Positions 35,323-44,964 are shown, counted from the first letter of the stretch. The stretch is DNA of 64,000 nucleotides from Giesbergeria sp. (GCF_028686475.1 NZ_JAQUCA010000004.1:162442-226441); one strand, 5' to 3'. Numbers and translations: made by a program. The notes: a model not told the origin generated them from the letters alone.

Positions 35323-38088
35323 GTGGCCGCCGCCCAACCTAGCTCCGTGGCCCAACTGACCAAGGTCAGCTTGTACCACGGCAACACCGCCGCCTTGCAA
35401 CACATCACGCTGGCGATTCCAGCCCACTGCATGGTCGGCCTGATTGGCCCGGATGGCGTGGGCAAATCCAGTTTGCTCTCGCTGTTGGCCGGGGCCAGAG
35501 CTTTACAGCAAGGCGACATCCAAGTGTTGGGCGGCGATATGCGCAGCCCCGCCCACCGCGATGCCGTCTGCCCGCGCATTGCCTATATGCCGCAAGGCTT
35601 AGGCAAAAACCTGTATCCCACCCTGTCGGTAGAAGAGAATTTGCAGTTCTTTGGCCGCCTGTTTGGTCACCACGCCGCCGAGCGCCGCCAACGCATTGAG
35701 CACCTGACCCAACACACTGGCCTGCACCCGTTTTTAGACCGCCCGGCAGGCAAGCTCTCGGGCGGTATGAAACAGAAATTGGGCCTGTGCTGCGCCCTGA
35801 TCCACGACCCCGATTTGCTGATTTTGGACGAACCCACGACGGGGGTCGATCCGCTGGCGCGGGCGCAGTTTTGGGATTTGATTGCCGGTATTCGCCAGCA
35901 GCGCCCACAAATGAGCGTCATCGTGGCCACGGCCTACATGGATGAGGCGCAACGCTTTGATTGGCTGATAGCGATGGATGGCGGGCAGGTGCTGGCCACG
36001 GGCAGCCCAGAGCAATTGTTGGCGCAGACCGGCAGCCGCAACCTAGAAGCGGCCTTTATCGCCCTGCTGCCGCCCGAGAAAAAACAAGACCACGCTCCGG
36101 TAGAAATGCACCCACTCACCGCCACCGAAGCGCACGACATCGCCATTGAGGCCCAAGGGCTGACCATGCGTTTTGGCGATTTTGTCGCCGTCAATCGGGT
36201 GGATTTTCGGATTCAGCGCGGCGAGATTTTTGGCTTTCTAGGCTCCAATGGCTGTGGCAAATCCACCACGATGAAAATGCTCACCGGCCTGCTGCCCGCC
36301 AGCGAGGGCCAGGCTTGGCTGTTTGGTCAGCCCGTGGATCCGAAAGACATTGATACCCGCCGCCGCGTGGGTTACATGTCACAGGCGTTCTCGCTCTATG
36401 GCGAGCAAACCGTGCTGCAAAACTTGGTGCTGCATGCACGCTTGTTCCATGTGCCCGCCGCCCAGATTGCGGCGCGTGTGCAGGCCATGCTGGAGCGCTT
36501 TGGCTTGCAAGAAGTGCAGCACAGCCTGCCCGATGCCCTGCCCTTGGGGCTGCGCCAGCGCCTATCGCTAGCGGTGGCGATGGTACACAGCCCAGAACTG
36601 CTGATTTTGGACGAACCGACCTCGGGCGTAGACCCGGTGGCGCGCGACAACTTTTGGCGCTTGTTGATAGAGCTGTCACGGCGCGACCGGGTGACAATTT
36701 TTATCTCCACCCACTTCATGAACGAGGCCGAGCGCTGCGACCGCATCTCGCTCATGCACGCCGGACAAGTGCTGGTCAGTGCGCCACCCGCCGAGATTGT
36801 GCGCACATGCGCTGCGGCCTCGTTGGAGGAAGCCTTTATCACCCACCTGCGCACGGCCAGCCAAGCAGAAGAAACACACCTCGCCACCAACCCGGCCACA
36901 TCCCCTCTGGCCCAGCCCGAAAGCACTACCACCAGCCCCGCCCCAGTGCCCCGCCCTTCGCGCTGGTTCAGCTGGGGACGGGCCATCAGCTACATGTGGC
37001 GCGAATGGCTAGAGCTGCGCCGCGACCCGGTGCGCGCCACCTTGGCCCTGTTAGGCACGGCACTGCTGATGTTCATCATCGGCTATGGCATCAACATGGA
37101 TGTGGAAGACCTGTCTTACGCCGTGCTAGACCAAGACCAAACCAGCCTGAGCCAAAACTATGCGCTGCACCTGTCGGGTTCGCGCTACTTCATCGAGAAA
37201 CCACCCCTGCACAGCCATGCCGAACTCGACCAGCGCATGCGCAGCGGCGAGATTGCGTTGGCGATAGAAATTCCACCGGGTTTTGCACGCGATTTGCAGC
37301 ATGGGCGCACGGTACAGGTGGCCGCTTGGGTCGATGGAGCCATGCCACAGCGGGCCGAAACCATCCGTGCCTATGCCCAAGCCACCCACCTGACTTGGCT
37401 GGCCGATTGGGCCAGGCACCGGCTTGGGCAAACTGGCCAAGCCTTGAGCCAAATAGAAACCCGCTACCGCTACAACCCAGACGTGCGCAGCCTGCCTGCG
37501 ATGGTGCCTGCCGTGATTCCGCTGCTGCTCATGCTGATTCCGGCCATGCTGGCTGCGCTGTCAGTGGTACGCGAGAAAGAACTCGGCTCCATTCTCAACC
37601 TCTACGTCACCCCCGTGACGCGGGCGGAGTTTTTACTCGGCAAACAGTTGCCCTATATTGCGCTGGCCATGTTCAACTTTGCGTTGATGACACTGCTGGC
37701 CGTGACGATTTTTAACGTACCACTCAAAGGCAGCCTGCTCACGCTCACCGGCACGGCCTTGCTGTTTGTGGTGTCCTCCACCGGCTTTGGCTTATTGGCT
37801 TCTACCTTCACCAAAAGCCAGATTTCGGCCATGTTCGTCACCATGATTGGCACCTTGATTCCGTGCGTGCAGTTTGCCGGTTTGATTCACCCGGTATCGT
37901 CGCTAGAAGGCACGGGGGCCTTTATCGGCCATATCTACCCAGCCACGCATTTCCTCACCATCAGCCGGGGAGTGTTTAGCAAAGCGCTGGACATCAGCCA
38001 CCTGTGGCCTTCGCTCTGGCCGCTGCTGCTGGCGGCCCCGGTGATTGTGGGCACGGCCATTTTGCTGCTCAAAAAACAAGAACATTGA
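35323..38088 (+). CDS. ABC exporter with two ATPase domains fused to an ABC-2 permease (RbbA-like)
   Basis: 921 residues, GTG start. ATPase domain 1: Walker [10 protein letters not shown] (~43-50), signature LSGGMKQK, Walker [14 protein letters not shown]. ATPase domain 2: Walker [10 protein letters not shown] (~308-316), a degenerate signature LPLGLRQRL in place of LSGG, Walker [14 protein letters not shown]. From ~565 on an ABC-2 membrane domain with one helix, a ~190-residue periplasmic part ([16 protein letters not shown]) and five further helices. The layout equals RbbA (YhiH). It probably exports drugs or envelope molecules with the HlyD protein and the permease at 38147. The stop codon lies in an octamer repeat. 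Confidence 0.9.
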   Translation: MAAAQPSSVAQLTKVSLYHGNTAALQHITLAIPAHCMVGLIGPDGVGKSSLLSLLAGARALQQGDIQVLGGDMRSPAHRDAVCPRIAYMPQGLGKNLYPTLSVEENLQFFGRLFGHHAAERRQRIEHLTQHTGLHPFLDRPAGKLSGGMKQKLGLCCALIHDPDLLILDEPTTGVDPLARAQFWDLIAGIRQQRPQMSVIVATAYMDEAQRFDWLIAMDGGQVLATGSPEQLLAQTGSRNLEAAFIALLPPEKKQDHAPVEMHPLTATEAHDIAIEAQGLTMRFGDFVAVNRVDFRIQRGEIFGFLGSNGCGKSTTMKMLTGLLPASEGQAWLFGQPVDPKDIDTRRRVGYMSQAFSLYGEQTVLQNLVLHARLFHVPAAQIAARVQAMLERFGLQEVQHSLPDALPLGLRQRLSLAVAMVHSPELLILDEPTSGVDPVARDNFWRLLIELSRRDRVTIFISTHFMNEAERCDRISLMHAGQVLVSAPPAEIVRTCAAASLEEAFITHLRTASQAEETHLATNPATSPLAQPESTTTSPAPVPRPSRWFSWGRAISYMWREWLELRRDPVRATLALLGTALLMFIIGYGINMDVEDLSYAVLDQDQTSLSQNYALHLSGSRYFIEKPPLHSHAELDQRMRSGEIALAIEIPPGFARDLQHGRTVQVAAWVDGAMPQRAETIRAYAQATHLTWLADWARHRLGQTGQALSQIETRYRYNPDVRSLPAMVPAVIPLLLMLIPAMLAALSVVREKELGSILNLYVTPVTRAEFLLGKQLPYIALAMFNFALMTLLAVTIFNVPLKGSLLTLTGTALLFVVSSTGFGLLASTFTKSQISAMFVTMIGTLIPCVQFAGLIHPVSSLEGTGAFIGHIYPATHFLTISRGVFSKALDISHLWPSLWPLLLAAPVIVGTAILLLKKQEH

Positions 38089-38109
38089 TGCGCTGATGCA
38101 CTGATGCAC
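38086..38109. repeat. Three tandem 8-bp repeats TGATGCRC at the RbbA-like stop codon
   Basis: TGATGCGC (38086-38093) is followed by two copies of TGATGCAC (38094-38101 and 38102-38109). The first TGA is the stop codon of the exporter gene, so copy-number change would not alter that protein. Just beyond, CCTTTAG occurs three times (38130-38150). Both are short repeats in the gap between two convergent genes. Confidence 0.7.
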
Positions 38110-38146
38110 GCATGGCGCACCCTACGGCCCTTTAGCCTTTAGCCCT

Positions 38147-39280
38147 TTAGATGGCGCTGATGGTTTGGCGAAAACGCCGCAACGCTGCCACAAACAACAC
38201 GCTGCCAATCGCCACAATCGCCAACATTTGCGGCCAAACCACTTCCAGCCCCGCGCCACGGTACAAAATGGCCTGCCCAGCGGCGACAAAATGGGTGGTC
38301 GGTGCCGCTTCCATCAGGTGTTGCACCAGCAGAGGCATACTCTCGCGCGGCGTGGTGCCGCCTGAGAGCATTTGCAAAGGCAGCAGCACCAAGACCAACA
38401 ACATGCCAAACTGCGGCATCGAGCGGGCCACCGTGGCCAAAAAAATCCCCATTGAGGTAGTAGCAAACAGGTGCAAAGCGGCCACCAGCAAAAACAGCCC
38501 CATCGAGCCTTGCACCGGCACGCGCAACGCCCCTTGCACCACCAACAACAAGGACACCAGCACCGCCAACAACACCACCAAGCCCATCGACCACACCTTG
38601 GCCAGCATAATCTCGCCCGGTGTAACGGGCATGACCAACAAATGCTCAATCGTGCCATGTTCGCGCTCACGAATCAGCGCGGCCCCGGTCAAAATCACTG
38701 ACAACATGGTGACAGCATTGATAATTTCGGTCAATGAACCAAACCAGCTGGGGTCTAAGTTGGGGTTAAAGCGCAAGCGCACATTCAATTCGGCGGGCAA
38801 GGGGCTACTGCCCTGCTGGCGTAGCACAAACGCTTGCACCTCGTTTTGCACAATTTGCTGGATGTAGCCGCTGCCGGTAAACGCTTGGCTCATGCGCGTG
38901 GCATCCACATTCAGCTGTATAGCCGGTGCGCGCCCGGCCAGCACATCGCGTTGAAAGTTTGGCGGAATATCCAGCACAAAGGTATAAGCACCGTTGTCCA
39001 TACCCTGGTCCATCTCGGCCAAGCTGATGCGCTGGGGCGGCAGAAAATGCGGCGGATAAAAACTGTCCACAATGCGCGCCGACAAGGGCGAGCCATCTTC
39101 ATCCACAATCGCCAAAGCGGCTTTGTGCAGGCTGTCGGGCATGGCCGTGGCAGCCACATAAATCGACAGCGTGAAGGTATAGACAATCAAAAACAGCATC
39201 ATTGGGTCGCGCGCCAAGCTCCACAGCTCTTTCACACCCAAGCGGTAAATATTGGCCACAGAGACGGTATGGACGCGCAT
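38147..39280 (-). CDS. ABC-2 type permease (YhhJ-like)
   Basis: 377 residues. One helix near the N-terminus (DPMMLFLIVYTFTLSIYV), a large periplasmic loop (ALAIVDEDGSPLSARIV to ~175) and five C-terminal helices, with the family segment EREHGTIEHLLVMPVTPGEI. It corresponds to YhhJ, the second permease half of the YhiI-RbbA-YhhJ exporter. In E. coli the three genes point the same way; here this one is inverted and converges on the RbbA-like gene, with its own presumed promoter before 39280. It precedes no partner gene on its strand. Confidence 0.88.
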   Translation of the reverse strand: MRVHTVSVANIYRLGVKELWSLARDPMMLFLIVYTFTLSIYVAATAMPDSLHKAALAIVDEDGSPLSARIVDSFYPPHFLPPQRISLAEMDQGMDNGAYTFVLDIPPNFQRDVLAGRAPAIQLNVDATRMSQAFTGSGYIQQIVQNEVQAFVLRQQGSSPLPAELNVRLRFNPNLDPSWFGSLTEIINAVTMLSVILTGAALIREREHGTIEHLLVMPVTPGEIMLAKVWSMGLVVLLAVLVSLLLVVQGALRVPVQGSMGLFLLVAALHLFATTSMGIFLATVARSMPQFGMLLVLVLLPLQMLSGGTTPRESMPLLVQHLMEAAPTTHFVAAGQAILYRGAGLEVVWPQMLAIVAIGSVLFVAALRRFRQTISAI

Positions 39281-39307
39281 TGCAAAACTCCGGCAGCGTT
39301 TAATGGG

Positions 39308-40771
39308 TTATTTCTTCACCACAGCGTAGCGCTCTAAGGTGCGCAAGCGGGCCGCATCGTGTTGTACCAGCGGCAAGGGGTAGTGTTGCCCCAAAACGAT
39401 ACCAGCCTGTTGCAATTCCAAAGGCCGGGCCTGCCACGGGGCGTGCAAGGCAGGCGTGGGCAAGGCTGCCAATTGCGGCAGGTAGCGGCGGATAAATTTG
39501 CCGTCGGGGTCAAACTTTTGGCTTTGGCTAATGGGGTTGAAGATACGGAAATAGGGCTGGGCATCGCAACCACTGGAGCTGGCCCATTGCCAGCCGCCGT
39601 TGTTGGCGGCCAAGTCAAAATCGTTGAGCTTTTCGGCAAAGTAGCGCTCGCCCCAACGCCAATCCAAGCCCAAATCTTTGCTCAAGAAGCTGGCTACCAC
39701 CATACGCAAGCGGTTGTGCATGTAGCCGGTTTGGTTGAGTTGCCGCATGGCGGCATCCACCAGTGGGTAACCGGTGCGGCCCTCGCACCATGCAGCAAAA
39801 TGGGCTTCAGCTGGGGGGCCAGTTTCCCAGACAATGGCATCGTAGGCCGGTTTGAAGCTACGCGCTACCACCTGTGGGTAGTTGGCCAGAATCTGAAAGT
39901 AAAAATCGCGCCAAATCAGTTCATTCAGCCAACTGGTAGCGCCCGCATTGCCTTGGCCAGCCAGCGTGTGGGCCGTGCGGGCCAATTGCCGGATAGAGAT
40001 GGTGCCAAAGCGCAAATGCACGCTCAGGTAGCTGGGGCCTTTGAGCGCCGGAAAATCGCGCGCCGTGGCGTAGTGGTCTATGCGCGGCAAAAAATCATCG
40101 AACAATTGCTGCGCGCCGCTGCTGCCGGTGGGCAGGCGCAACTGGGCCAAACCCGCCGGGGTAAAACCCAATGCGGCCAAGCTCGGCACGGGCTGGTTAT
40201 AGGGTGCAGGGCGCGGAGCCAAGGCGGCGGCGTGGGGGGCTATCGGGTGTTCGGCCAAGCGGGTGGCATCGACGCGGCGCAACCACGCATTTTTATACGG
40301 TGTAAACACGGTGTAGGGGGTGCCGCCTTGGGTGAGCAGCTCTTGGCGCTCAAAAATACAGTGGTCGCGCAGGGTATGGAAGGCGCGGCGCTGCAAGGTC
40401 AGTGCGGTGCGGACTTCGGCATCACGCGCCAAAGCGGCGGGTTCGTCATCGTGGTGGGTAAACACGGCATCGGCCCCGAGGGCTTGGGCCAGGGCCGGAA
40501 TTTCATGCCGTGCCGCGCCGTGGCGCACGATTAAGCCAGCGCTGGCCTGGCCAGACAGGGCGCGCAGTTGCGCGTCCAGCTCCAGCACGGCGGCATGGAT
40601 AAATTCCACCCGGCGGTCGGCACAGGGCAAAGCGTCCAAAATATCGGTATCAAAGACAAACACGCAATGCACCTGCGCGCATTGGCGCAAGGCTTGGTGC
40701 AAAGCGGGGTGGTCTTGGGCGCGCAAGTCGCGGCGCAGCCAGACCAGTCCAACAGAATACAAAACCGGCAT
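39308..40771 (-). CDS. phrB: Deoxyribodipyrimidine photolyase
   Basis: 487 residues from the ATG at 40771; the open frame upstream to 40834 overlaps the divergent yqgE gene and is not used. Photolyase N-terminal domain (VWLRRDLRAQDHPAL) and C-terminal FAD domain: SYLSVHLRFGTISIRQL, NELIWRDFYFQIL, GRTGYPLVDAAMRQL, GYMHNRLRMVVASFL, AANNGGWQWASSSGCDAQPYF. The enzyme splits cyclobutane pyrimidine dimers using blue light and FADH-. The gene stands divergent to yqgE with 24 bp between starts. Confidence 0.94.
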   Translation of the reverse strand: MPVLYSVGLVWLRRDLRAQDHPALHQALRQCAQVHCVFVFDTDILDALPCADRRVEFIHAAVLELDAQLRALSGQASAGLIVRHGAARHEIPALAQALGADAVFTHHDDEPAALARDAEVRTALTLQRRAFHTLRDHCIFERQELLTQGGTPYTVFTPYKNAWLRRVDATRLAEHPIAPHAAALAPRPAPYNQPVPSLAALGFTPAGLAQLRLPTGSSGAQQLFDDFLPRIDHYATARDFPALKGPSYLSVHLRFGTISIRQLARTAHTLAGQGNAGATSWLNELIWRDFYFQILANYPQVVARSFKPAYDAIVWETGPPAEAHFAAWCEGRTGYPLVDAAMRQLNQTGYMHNRLRMVVASFLSKDLGLDWRWGERYFAEKLNDFDLAANNGGWQWASSSGCDAQPYFRIFNPISQSQKFDPDGKFIRRYLPQLAALPTPALHAPWQARPLELQQAGIVLGQHYPLPLVQHDAARLRTLERYAVVKK

Positions 40772-40795
40772 GTTCACCCTTAAAATCAGGACTAT

Positions 40796-41398
40796 ATGTC
40801 CACCGATTTTGCGCCCACCAACCTGACGCACCATTTTTTAATCGCCATGCCCGGATTGAACGATCTGGCTTTTGGCCGCAGTGTGGTCTATCTGTGCGAA
40901 CACAGTGCGCGCGGGGCACTCGGACTCATCATCAACAAGCCTACTGATTTGCGCCTGCAAGGCTTGTTTGACACCATAGAGCTGGGCTTGCAACGCCAAG
41001 ATTTGGCCGATGCACCGGTATTCTTGGGCGGGCCGGTCAACACCGACCGGGGTTTTGTGCTGCACGACCCGATGCGCCAAACCCATCCGCCCAATACCGA
41101 ATCAGCCTATGCCTCGACCTTGCACATTGCCGCTGGCCCGCTAGACATGACCACCTCGCGCGATGTGCTAGAGGCGCTGTCCAACGGCGCTGGGCCGCGC
41201 CGGGTGCTGGTAGCCTTGGGCTATTCGGCTTGGGCCGAAGGCCAATTAGAGGCCGAGCTGGCCGAAAACAGCTGGTTGACGGTAGAGGCCGATTTGTCCC
41301 TCATTTTTGACACGCCGGTAGAGCAGCGCTATGACCAAGCCCTGCGCCTATTGGGCCTAGAGGCGTGGCAATTGGCCCCCACGGCGGGGCACGCATGA
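40796..41398 (+). CDS. yqgE: YqgE/AlgH family protein
   Basis: 200 residues with the DUF179 landmarks: LTHHFLIAMPGLNDLAFGRSVVYLCEH, GALGLIINKP, VFLGGPVNTDRGFVLH and LGYSAWAEGQLEAELAENSWL. Function unknown; AlgH was named in Pseudomonas for an effect on alginate and pyrimidine genes. Its stop overlaps the ruvX start (ATGA), so it is the first gene of the pyrimidine operon. Confidence 0.92.
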   Translation: MSTDFAPTNLTHHFLIAMPGLNDLAFGRSVVYLCEHSARGALGLIINKPTDLRLQGLFDTIELGLQRQDLADAPVFLGGPVNTDRGFVLHDPMRQTHPPNTESAYASTLHIAAGPLDMTTSRDVLEALSNGAGPRRVLVALGYSAWAEGQLEAELAENSWLTVEADLSLIFDTPVEQRYDQALRLLGLEAWQLAPTAGHA

Positions 41399-41814
41399 GC
41401 GCCACCGCCGTCGTCCCACCCGTACCGGCGCAGCTGCAAACTTTTTTGGCCTTCGATTTTGGCCTGAAACGCACCGGGGTCGCCAGTGGCAACCGCTTAT
41501 TGGGCAGTGCCACACCACAAGCCACCATCCGGGCCGAGGGCGATGCCCGTTTTGCCCAAGTGGCCCAGCGCATTGCCCAATGGCAACCCGATGCCTTGGT
41601 GATTGGTGTCCCCTACCACCCCGACGGAGCCAGCCACGAAAACACCGCCCGCGCCCTCAAGTTTGGCCGCCAATTGCGCGGCCGCTTTGGTCTGCCGGTG
41701 TTTGAAGTCGATGAACGCTACAGCACCACCGAAGCCCACAGCAGTGGCGCACGCGATGCCGATGCGGCTGCCGCCTGCATCATCTTGGAACAATTTTTCC
41801 GGAGCCTTGCATGA
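41395..41814 (+). CDS. ruvX: Putative pre-16S rRNA nuclease / RuvX (YqgF)
   Basis: 139 residues from the ATG overlapping the yqgE stop. RNase H-like fold with FLAFDFGLKRTGVASGN at the start, VIGVPYHPDG in the middle and the acidic DERYSTTEA and DADAAAACIILEQF at the end. Family members mature the 5' end of 16S rRNA and have been proposed as Holliday junction resolvases. The end overlaps pyrR by 4 bp. Confidence 0.92.
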   Translation: MSATAVVPPVPAQLQTFLAFDFGLKRTGVASGNRLLGSATPQATIRAEGDARFAQVAQRIAQWQPDALVIGVPYHPDGASHENTARALKFGRQLRGRFGLPVFEVDERYSTTEAHSSGARDADAAAACIILEQFFRSLA

Positions 41815-42341
41815 CCCATCCTCCTTCCGCTACCGCTACCGCCACCGGCGTTGCCTTGCCCGATGCCGAAGCCCTGTATGCCCAGCTGCTGCAAGGTGTG
41901 CGCGCCCTGTGTGGGCCACCCACCCGCTTGGTGGGCATTGCCTCGGGCGGCGTTTGGTTGGCGCAACGCCTGCAAGCCGATTTGGGTTTGACCGGCACGG
42001 TCGGGGTGTTGTCTTCGGCCCTGCACCGCGATGATTTTGCCCAGCGTGGCCTGACCAGCAGCGCCCAAACGCAATTGGCTTTTGATGTCAATGGGGCCGA
42101 CATTTTGCTGCTCGATGATGTGCTGCACACCGGCCGCACGGTGCGCGCGGTACTCAATGAGCTGTACGACTATGGCCGCCCAGCGCGGGTGCGCCTGGCG
42201 GTGCTGGTCGAGCGCAGCGGGCGCGAGTTGCCCATCCAAGCCGATTTTGCAGCGGCCAAGCTGGCCCTGCCCCCCACCCAATCGCTGGCGCTGGCGCAAA
42301 CCGACAGCGGCAGTTTTCATTTTCATGTTCAAGAGGTTTGA
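41811..42341 (+). CDS. pyrR: PyrR-type pyrimidine regulator / uracil phosphoribosyltransferase
   Basis: 176 residues. A type I phosphoribosyltransferase fold with LVGIASGGVWLAQRL, LHRDDFAQRGL and the PRPP motif ILLLDDVLHTGRTVRA. In Gram-positive bacteria PyrR binds pyr mRNA; in proteobacteria its regulatory role is less certain and it may mainly act as an enzyme. Three bases separate it from pyrB. Confidence 0.92.
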   Translation: MTHPPSATATATGVALPDAEALYAQLLQGVRALCGPPTRLVGIASGGVWLAQRLQADLGLTGTVGVLSSALHRDDFAQRGLTSSAQTQLAFDVNGADILLLDDVLHTGRTVRAVLNELYDYGRPARVRLAVLVERSGRELPIQADFAAAKLALPPTQSLALAQTDSGSFHFHVQEV

Positions 42342-42344
42342 GCC

Positions 42345-43307
42345 GTGTTGCACAAGCGCCATCCCCAACTCAACAGCCACGGTGAGCTAAAACACCTGCT
42401 TTCCATCGAAGGCTTGCCGCGCGACATCCTCACGCACATTCTGGATACCGCTGCCAATTTTGTCTCCGTGAACGACCGCGAAGTCAAAAAAGTACCGTTA
42501 TTGCGTGGCAAAAGCGTGTTCAACCTGTTTTTTGAAAACAGCACGCGCACCCGCACCACTTTTGAGATTGCCGCCAAGCGCCTGAGCGCCGATGTGTTCA
42601 ATCTGGACATTGCGCGCAGCTCTACTGCCAAGGGCGAGACTTTGCTCGATACCATCGACAACCTCTCGGCGATGGCGGCTGATATTTTTGTGGTGCGCCA
42701 CAGCGAATCGGGCGCGCCCTACCTCATCGCCCAGCATGTGGCTCCGCATGTGCATGTAGTCAATGCCGGAGATGGCCGCCATGCCCACCCCACGCAGGGC
42801 TTGCTGGACATGTACACCATCCGGCACTACAAAAAAGACTTTAGCAACCTGACGGTGGCGATTGTGGGCGATGTGCTGCATTCGCGCGTGGCGCGCTCCG
42901 ACATCCACGCCTTAACGACGTTGGGTGCCGCCGAAGTGCGCGTGGTGGGGCCACGTACCTTGGTGCCCGAAAATTTAGCGCAAATGGGGGTGCGGGTATG
43001 CCACACCCTAGAAGAAGGCATCAAAGATGCCGACGTGGTAATTACCCTGCGCCTACAAAACGAACGCATGAGCGGCGCGCTGTTGCCCTCCAGCCAAGAA
43101 TACTTTAAGAGCTTTGGCCTCACCCCAGAAAAACTGCGCTTGGCCAAGCCCGATGCCATCGTCATGCACCCCGGCCCTATCAACCGGGGGGTAGAAATTG
43201 ATTCTGCCGTGGTGGACGGCCCACAAAGCGTGATTTTGCCGCAGGTCACCTTTGGCATTGCAGTGCGGATGGCGGTGATGTCGATTGTGGCCGGCAACGA
43301 CGCTTGA
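42345..43307 (+). CDS. pyrB: Aspartate carbamoyltransferase catalytic subunit
   Basis: 320 residues, GTG start. Carbamoyl-phosphate loop [54 protein letters not shown] and [11 protein letters not shown] near the end. It makes N-carbamoyl-aspartate, the first committed pyrimidine step. The next gene encodes a dihydroorotase-like protein without the metal site, the arrangement seen for class A ATCases that need this partner for assembly. Confidence 0.95.
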   Translation: MLHKRHPQLNSHGELKHLLSIEGLPRDILTHILDTAANFVSVNDREVKKVPLLRGKSVFNLFFENSTRTRTTFEIAAKRLSADVFNLDIARSSTAKGETLLDTIDNLSAMAADIFVVRHSESGAPYLIAQHVAPHVHVVNAGDGRHAHPTQGLLDMYTIRHYKKDFSNLTVAIVGDVLHSRVARSDIHALTTLGAAEVRVVGPRTLVPENLAQMGVRVCHTLEEGIKDADVVITLRLQNERMSGALLPSSQEYFKSFGLTPEKLRLAKPDAIVMHPGPINRGVEIDSAVVDGPQSVILPQVTFGIAVRMAVMSIVAGNDA

Positions 43308-43319
43308 GGAAACAAAACC

Positions 43320-44615
43320 ATGAAGATACTGATTCAAAATGGCCGTGTCATCAACCCCGCCAGCGGCTTGGACCAGCCATGCGACATCGCCATTGCTGCC
43401 GGGCGCATCATTGGCGTGGGCAAGGTAGCCCCTGATTTTGCCCCGCACCGTGTCATTAATGCCAGCGGCTGCATCGTGCTGCCCGGTTTGGTGGATTTGG
43501 CCGCGCGCCTGCGCGAGCCGGGCCAAGAACACGCAGGCATGTTGGAATCCGAAATGGCCGCTGCCGTGGCTGGGGGCGTGACCAGCTTGGTCTGCCCACC
43601 CGATACCGACCCGGTGCTGGATGAACCCGGCTTGGTGGCCATGCTTAAGTTCCGCGCCGAAAAGCTGCACCAAGCACGCCTGTTCCCACAGGGCGCGCTC
43701 ACACGCAATCTGGCCGGTGAAGTGCTGACCGAAATGGCCGAACTGACGCAAGCCGGTTGCATCGGCTTTGGTCAGGCCGAGGTACCGCTGGCCAGCACCC
43801 AGGTGCTGCAACGGGCGCTGCAATATGCCGATACCTTTGGCTATACCGTTTGGCTGCGCCCCCAAGAGATGCACTTGGGCAAGGGCGTAGCCGCCAGTGG
43901 CCCCTTGGCCACGCGCATGGGGCTGTCGGGTATTCCGGTGGCCGCAGAAACCATTGCCCTGCACACCATTTTTGAATTGCTCAAAAACACCGGGGCGCGC
44001 GTGCATTTGTGCCGTATCAGCAGCGCCGCCGGGGTTGAATTGGTGCGCCGCGCCAAATCCGAGGGCCTGCGCGTGACCTGCGATGTCAGTATCAATTCGC
44101 TGCACCTGAGTGACCACGACATTGGCTTTTTTGACAGCCGCGCGCGCCTGTCGCCGCCGCTGCGCCAGCAGCGCGACCGCGATGCGTTACAAGCGGGGCT
44201 GCTGGATGGCACGATTGACGCATTGGTATCTGACCACAACCCGGTGGACGAAGATGCCAAAACCCTGCCCTTTGCCGAGGCCGAACCGGGTGCTACCGGC
44301 TTGGAATTGCTGCTGAGTTTGGCGCTCAAGTGGTCACGCGATAGCGGCGTACCCTTGGTGCGGGCGCTGGCGGTCGTGACGAATGAACCGGCGCGCGTGC
44401 TGGGCCAAGCCTTGGGCACCTTGCAAGCCAGCGTCGGCCAGTTGGTAGAAGGGGGCGTGGGCGATGTGTGCATCGTTGACCCAGAAGCTTACTGGACAGT
44501 AGAAAGCACTGCTTTGCATAGCCAAGGCAAGCATACGCCGTTTGGTGGCTACGAGCTGCCGGGGCGGGTACGTTATACGCTGGTGGGTGGGCAAGTGGCG
44601 TTTGAGCGGGGTTGA
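43320..44615 (+). CDS. pyrX: Dihydroorotase-like protein, probably non-catalytic partner of ATCase (PyrC'/PyrX)
   Basis: 431 residues with the class I dihydroorotase fold (ILIQNGRVINPASG, GLVDLAARLREPGQEH, RISSAAGVELVRRAKSEGL, SDHNPVDEDAKTLPF). In active enzymes the first metal motif is DxHxHxREPG; here it is D59-LAARLREPG, with A61 and R63 in place of both histidines. The later DHAPH motif reads DHNPV. The protein can hardly bind the zinc pair. In Pseudomonas an equally inactive pyrC' product is required for the ATCase complex, which is the likely role here. A true pyrC must be elsewhere. It ends the operon at 44615. Confidence 0.85.
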   Translation: MKILIQNGRVINPASGLDQPCDIAIAAGRIIGVGKVAPDFAPHRVINASGCIVLPGLVDLAARLREPGQEHAGMLESEMAAAVAGGVTSLVCPPDTDPVLDEPGLVAMLKFRAEKLHQARLFPQGALTRNLAGEVLTEMAELTQAGCIGFGQAEVPLASTQVLQRALQYADTFGYTVWLRPQEMHLGKGVAASGPLATRMGLSGIPVAAETIALHTIFELLKNTGARVHLCRISSAAGVELVRRAKSEGLRVTCDVSINSLHLSDHDIGFFDSRARLSPPLRQQRDRDALQAGLLDGTIDALVSDHNPVDEDAKTLPFAEAEPGATGLELLLSLALKWSRDSGVPLVRALAVVTNEPARVLGQALGTLQASVGQLVEGGVGDVCIVDPEAYWTVESTALHSQGKHTPFGGYELPGRVRYTLVGGQVAFERG

Positions 44616-44633
44616 GCCTAAACCCAGTTAGTC

Positions 44634-44721
44634 ACTGATGTTACGCGGCAAAAGAGCTTTTCTCCAATGAAGAGCAGCTTTGAAAAATTTTTCTTTTCAT
44701 TGGGGTGTGCGTAACATCAGT
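44634..44721. repeat. 88-bp MITE-like inverted-repeat element
   Basis: ACTGATGTTACGC (44634-44646) and its exact complement GCGTAACATCAGT (44709-44721) bracket 62 bp. Inside them CCAATGAA (44664-44671) pairs with TTCATTGG (44696-44703), so the whole can fold into a long hairpin. TTAG occurs just outside each end (44628-44631 and 44721-44724), a possible target duplication offset by two bases on the left. It has no coding capacity. It sits 19 bp after the pyr operon stop and marks the left edge of the AT-rich restriction island. Confidence 0.5.
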
Positions 44722-44794
44722 TTAGACTCAATAAGTTTCACATTAATCTGATTTCACCCAGCGGGTTAAATGATACAAAAGCACGCAAATAGGC

Positions 44795-44819
44795 CTGCAT
44801 AATCAATGCAGAATTTTTT
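44795..44819 (+). terminator. Weak Rho-independent terminator after the pyr operon
   Basis: CTGCAT (44795-44800) and ATGCAG (44806-44811) form a 6-bp stem with a 5-nt loop, followed by AATTTTTT. The stem is short, but the position between the pyr operon and the restriction genes is right for a terminator. The remainder of 44616-44964 holds the MITE-like repeat, this hairpin, and the promoter and palindrome of the methyltransferase gene. Confidence 0.4.
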
Positions 44820-44854
44820 GAGCATCCTTCTGACAAAAACCATTTTCACCATAC

Positions 44855-44882
44855 TTGCTTGTGATTACTTAGCTTGTTATAC
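44855..44882 (+). promoter_or_regulatory. Probable promoter of the methyltransferase gene
   Basis: TTGCTT (44855-44860) and TTATAC (44877-44882) are separated by 16 bp, a good fit to a sigma-70 promoter. Transcription would start near 44889, leaving a leader of about 76 nt that contains an 8-bp palindrome. Confidence 0.5.
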
Positions 44883-44901
44883 CCTTTGCTGCAATGCAAG
44901 G

Positions 44902-44920
44902 CTGTTCTTAAAAAGAACAG
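44902..44920. promoter_or_regulatory. Palindrome downstream of the methyltransferase promoter
   Basis: CTGTTCTT and AAGAACAG (8 bp each, 3-bp spacer) form a perfect inverted repeat 45 bp before the methyltransferase ATG and ~13 bp after the predicted transcription start. It could be an operator by which the methyltransferase or another protein controls the restriction operon. Confidence 0.45.
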
Positions 44921-44964
44921 AATATAACAAAATTTTCGAATAAATCACTGATAAATTCTTAGAG

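Noticed and set aside
39359..40534. 391-codon open frame on the plus strand
   Set aside because: Antisense to photolyase, which is complete.
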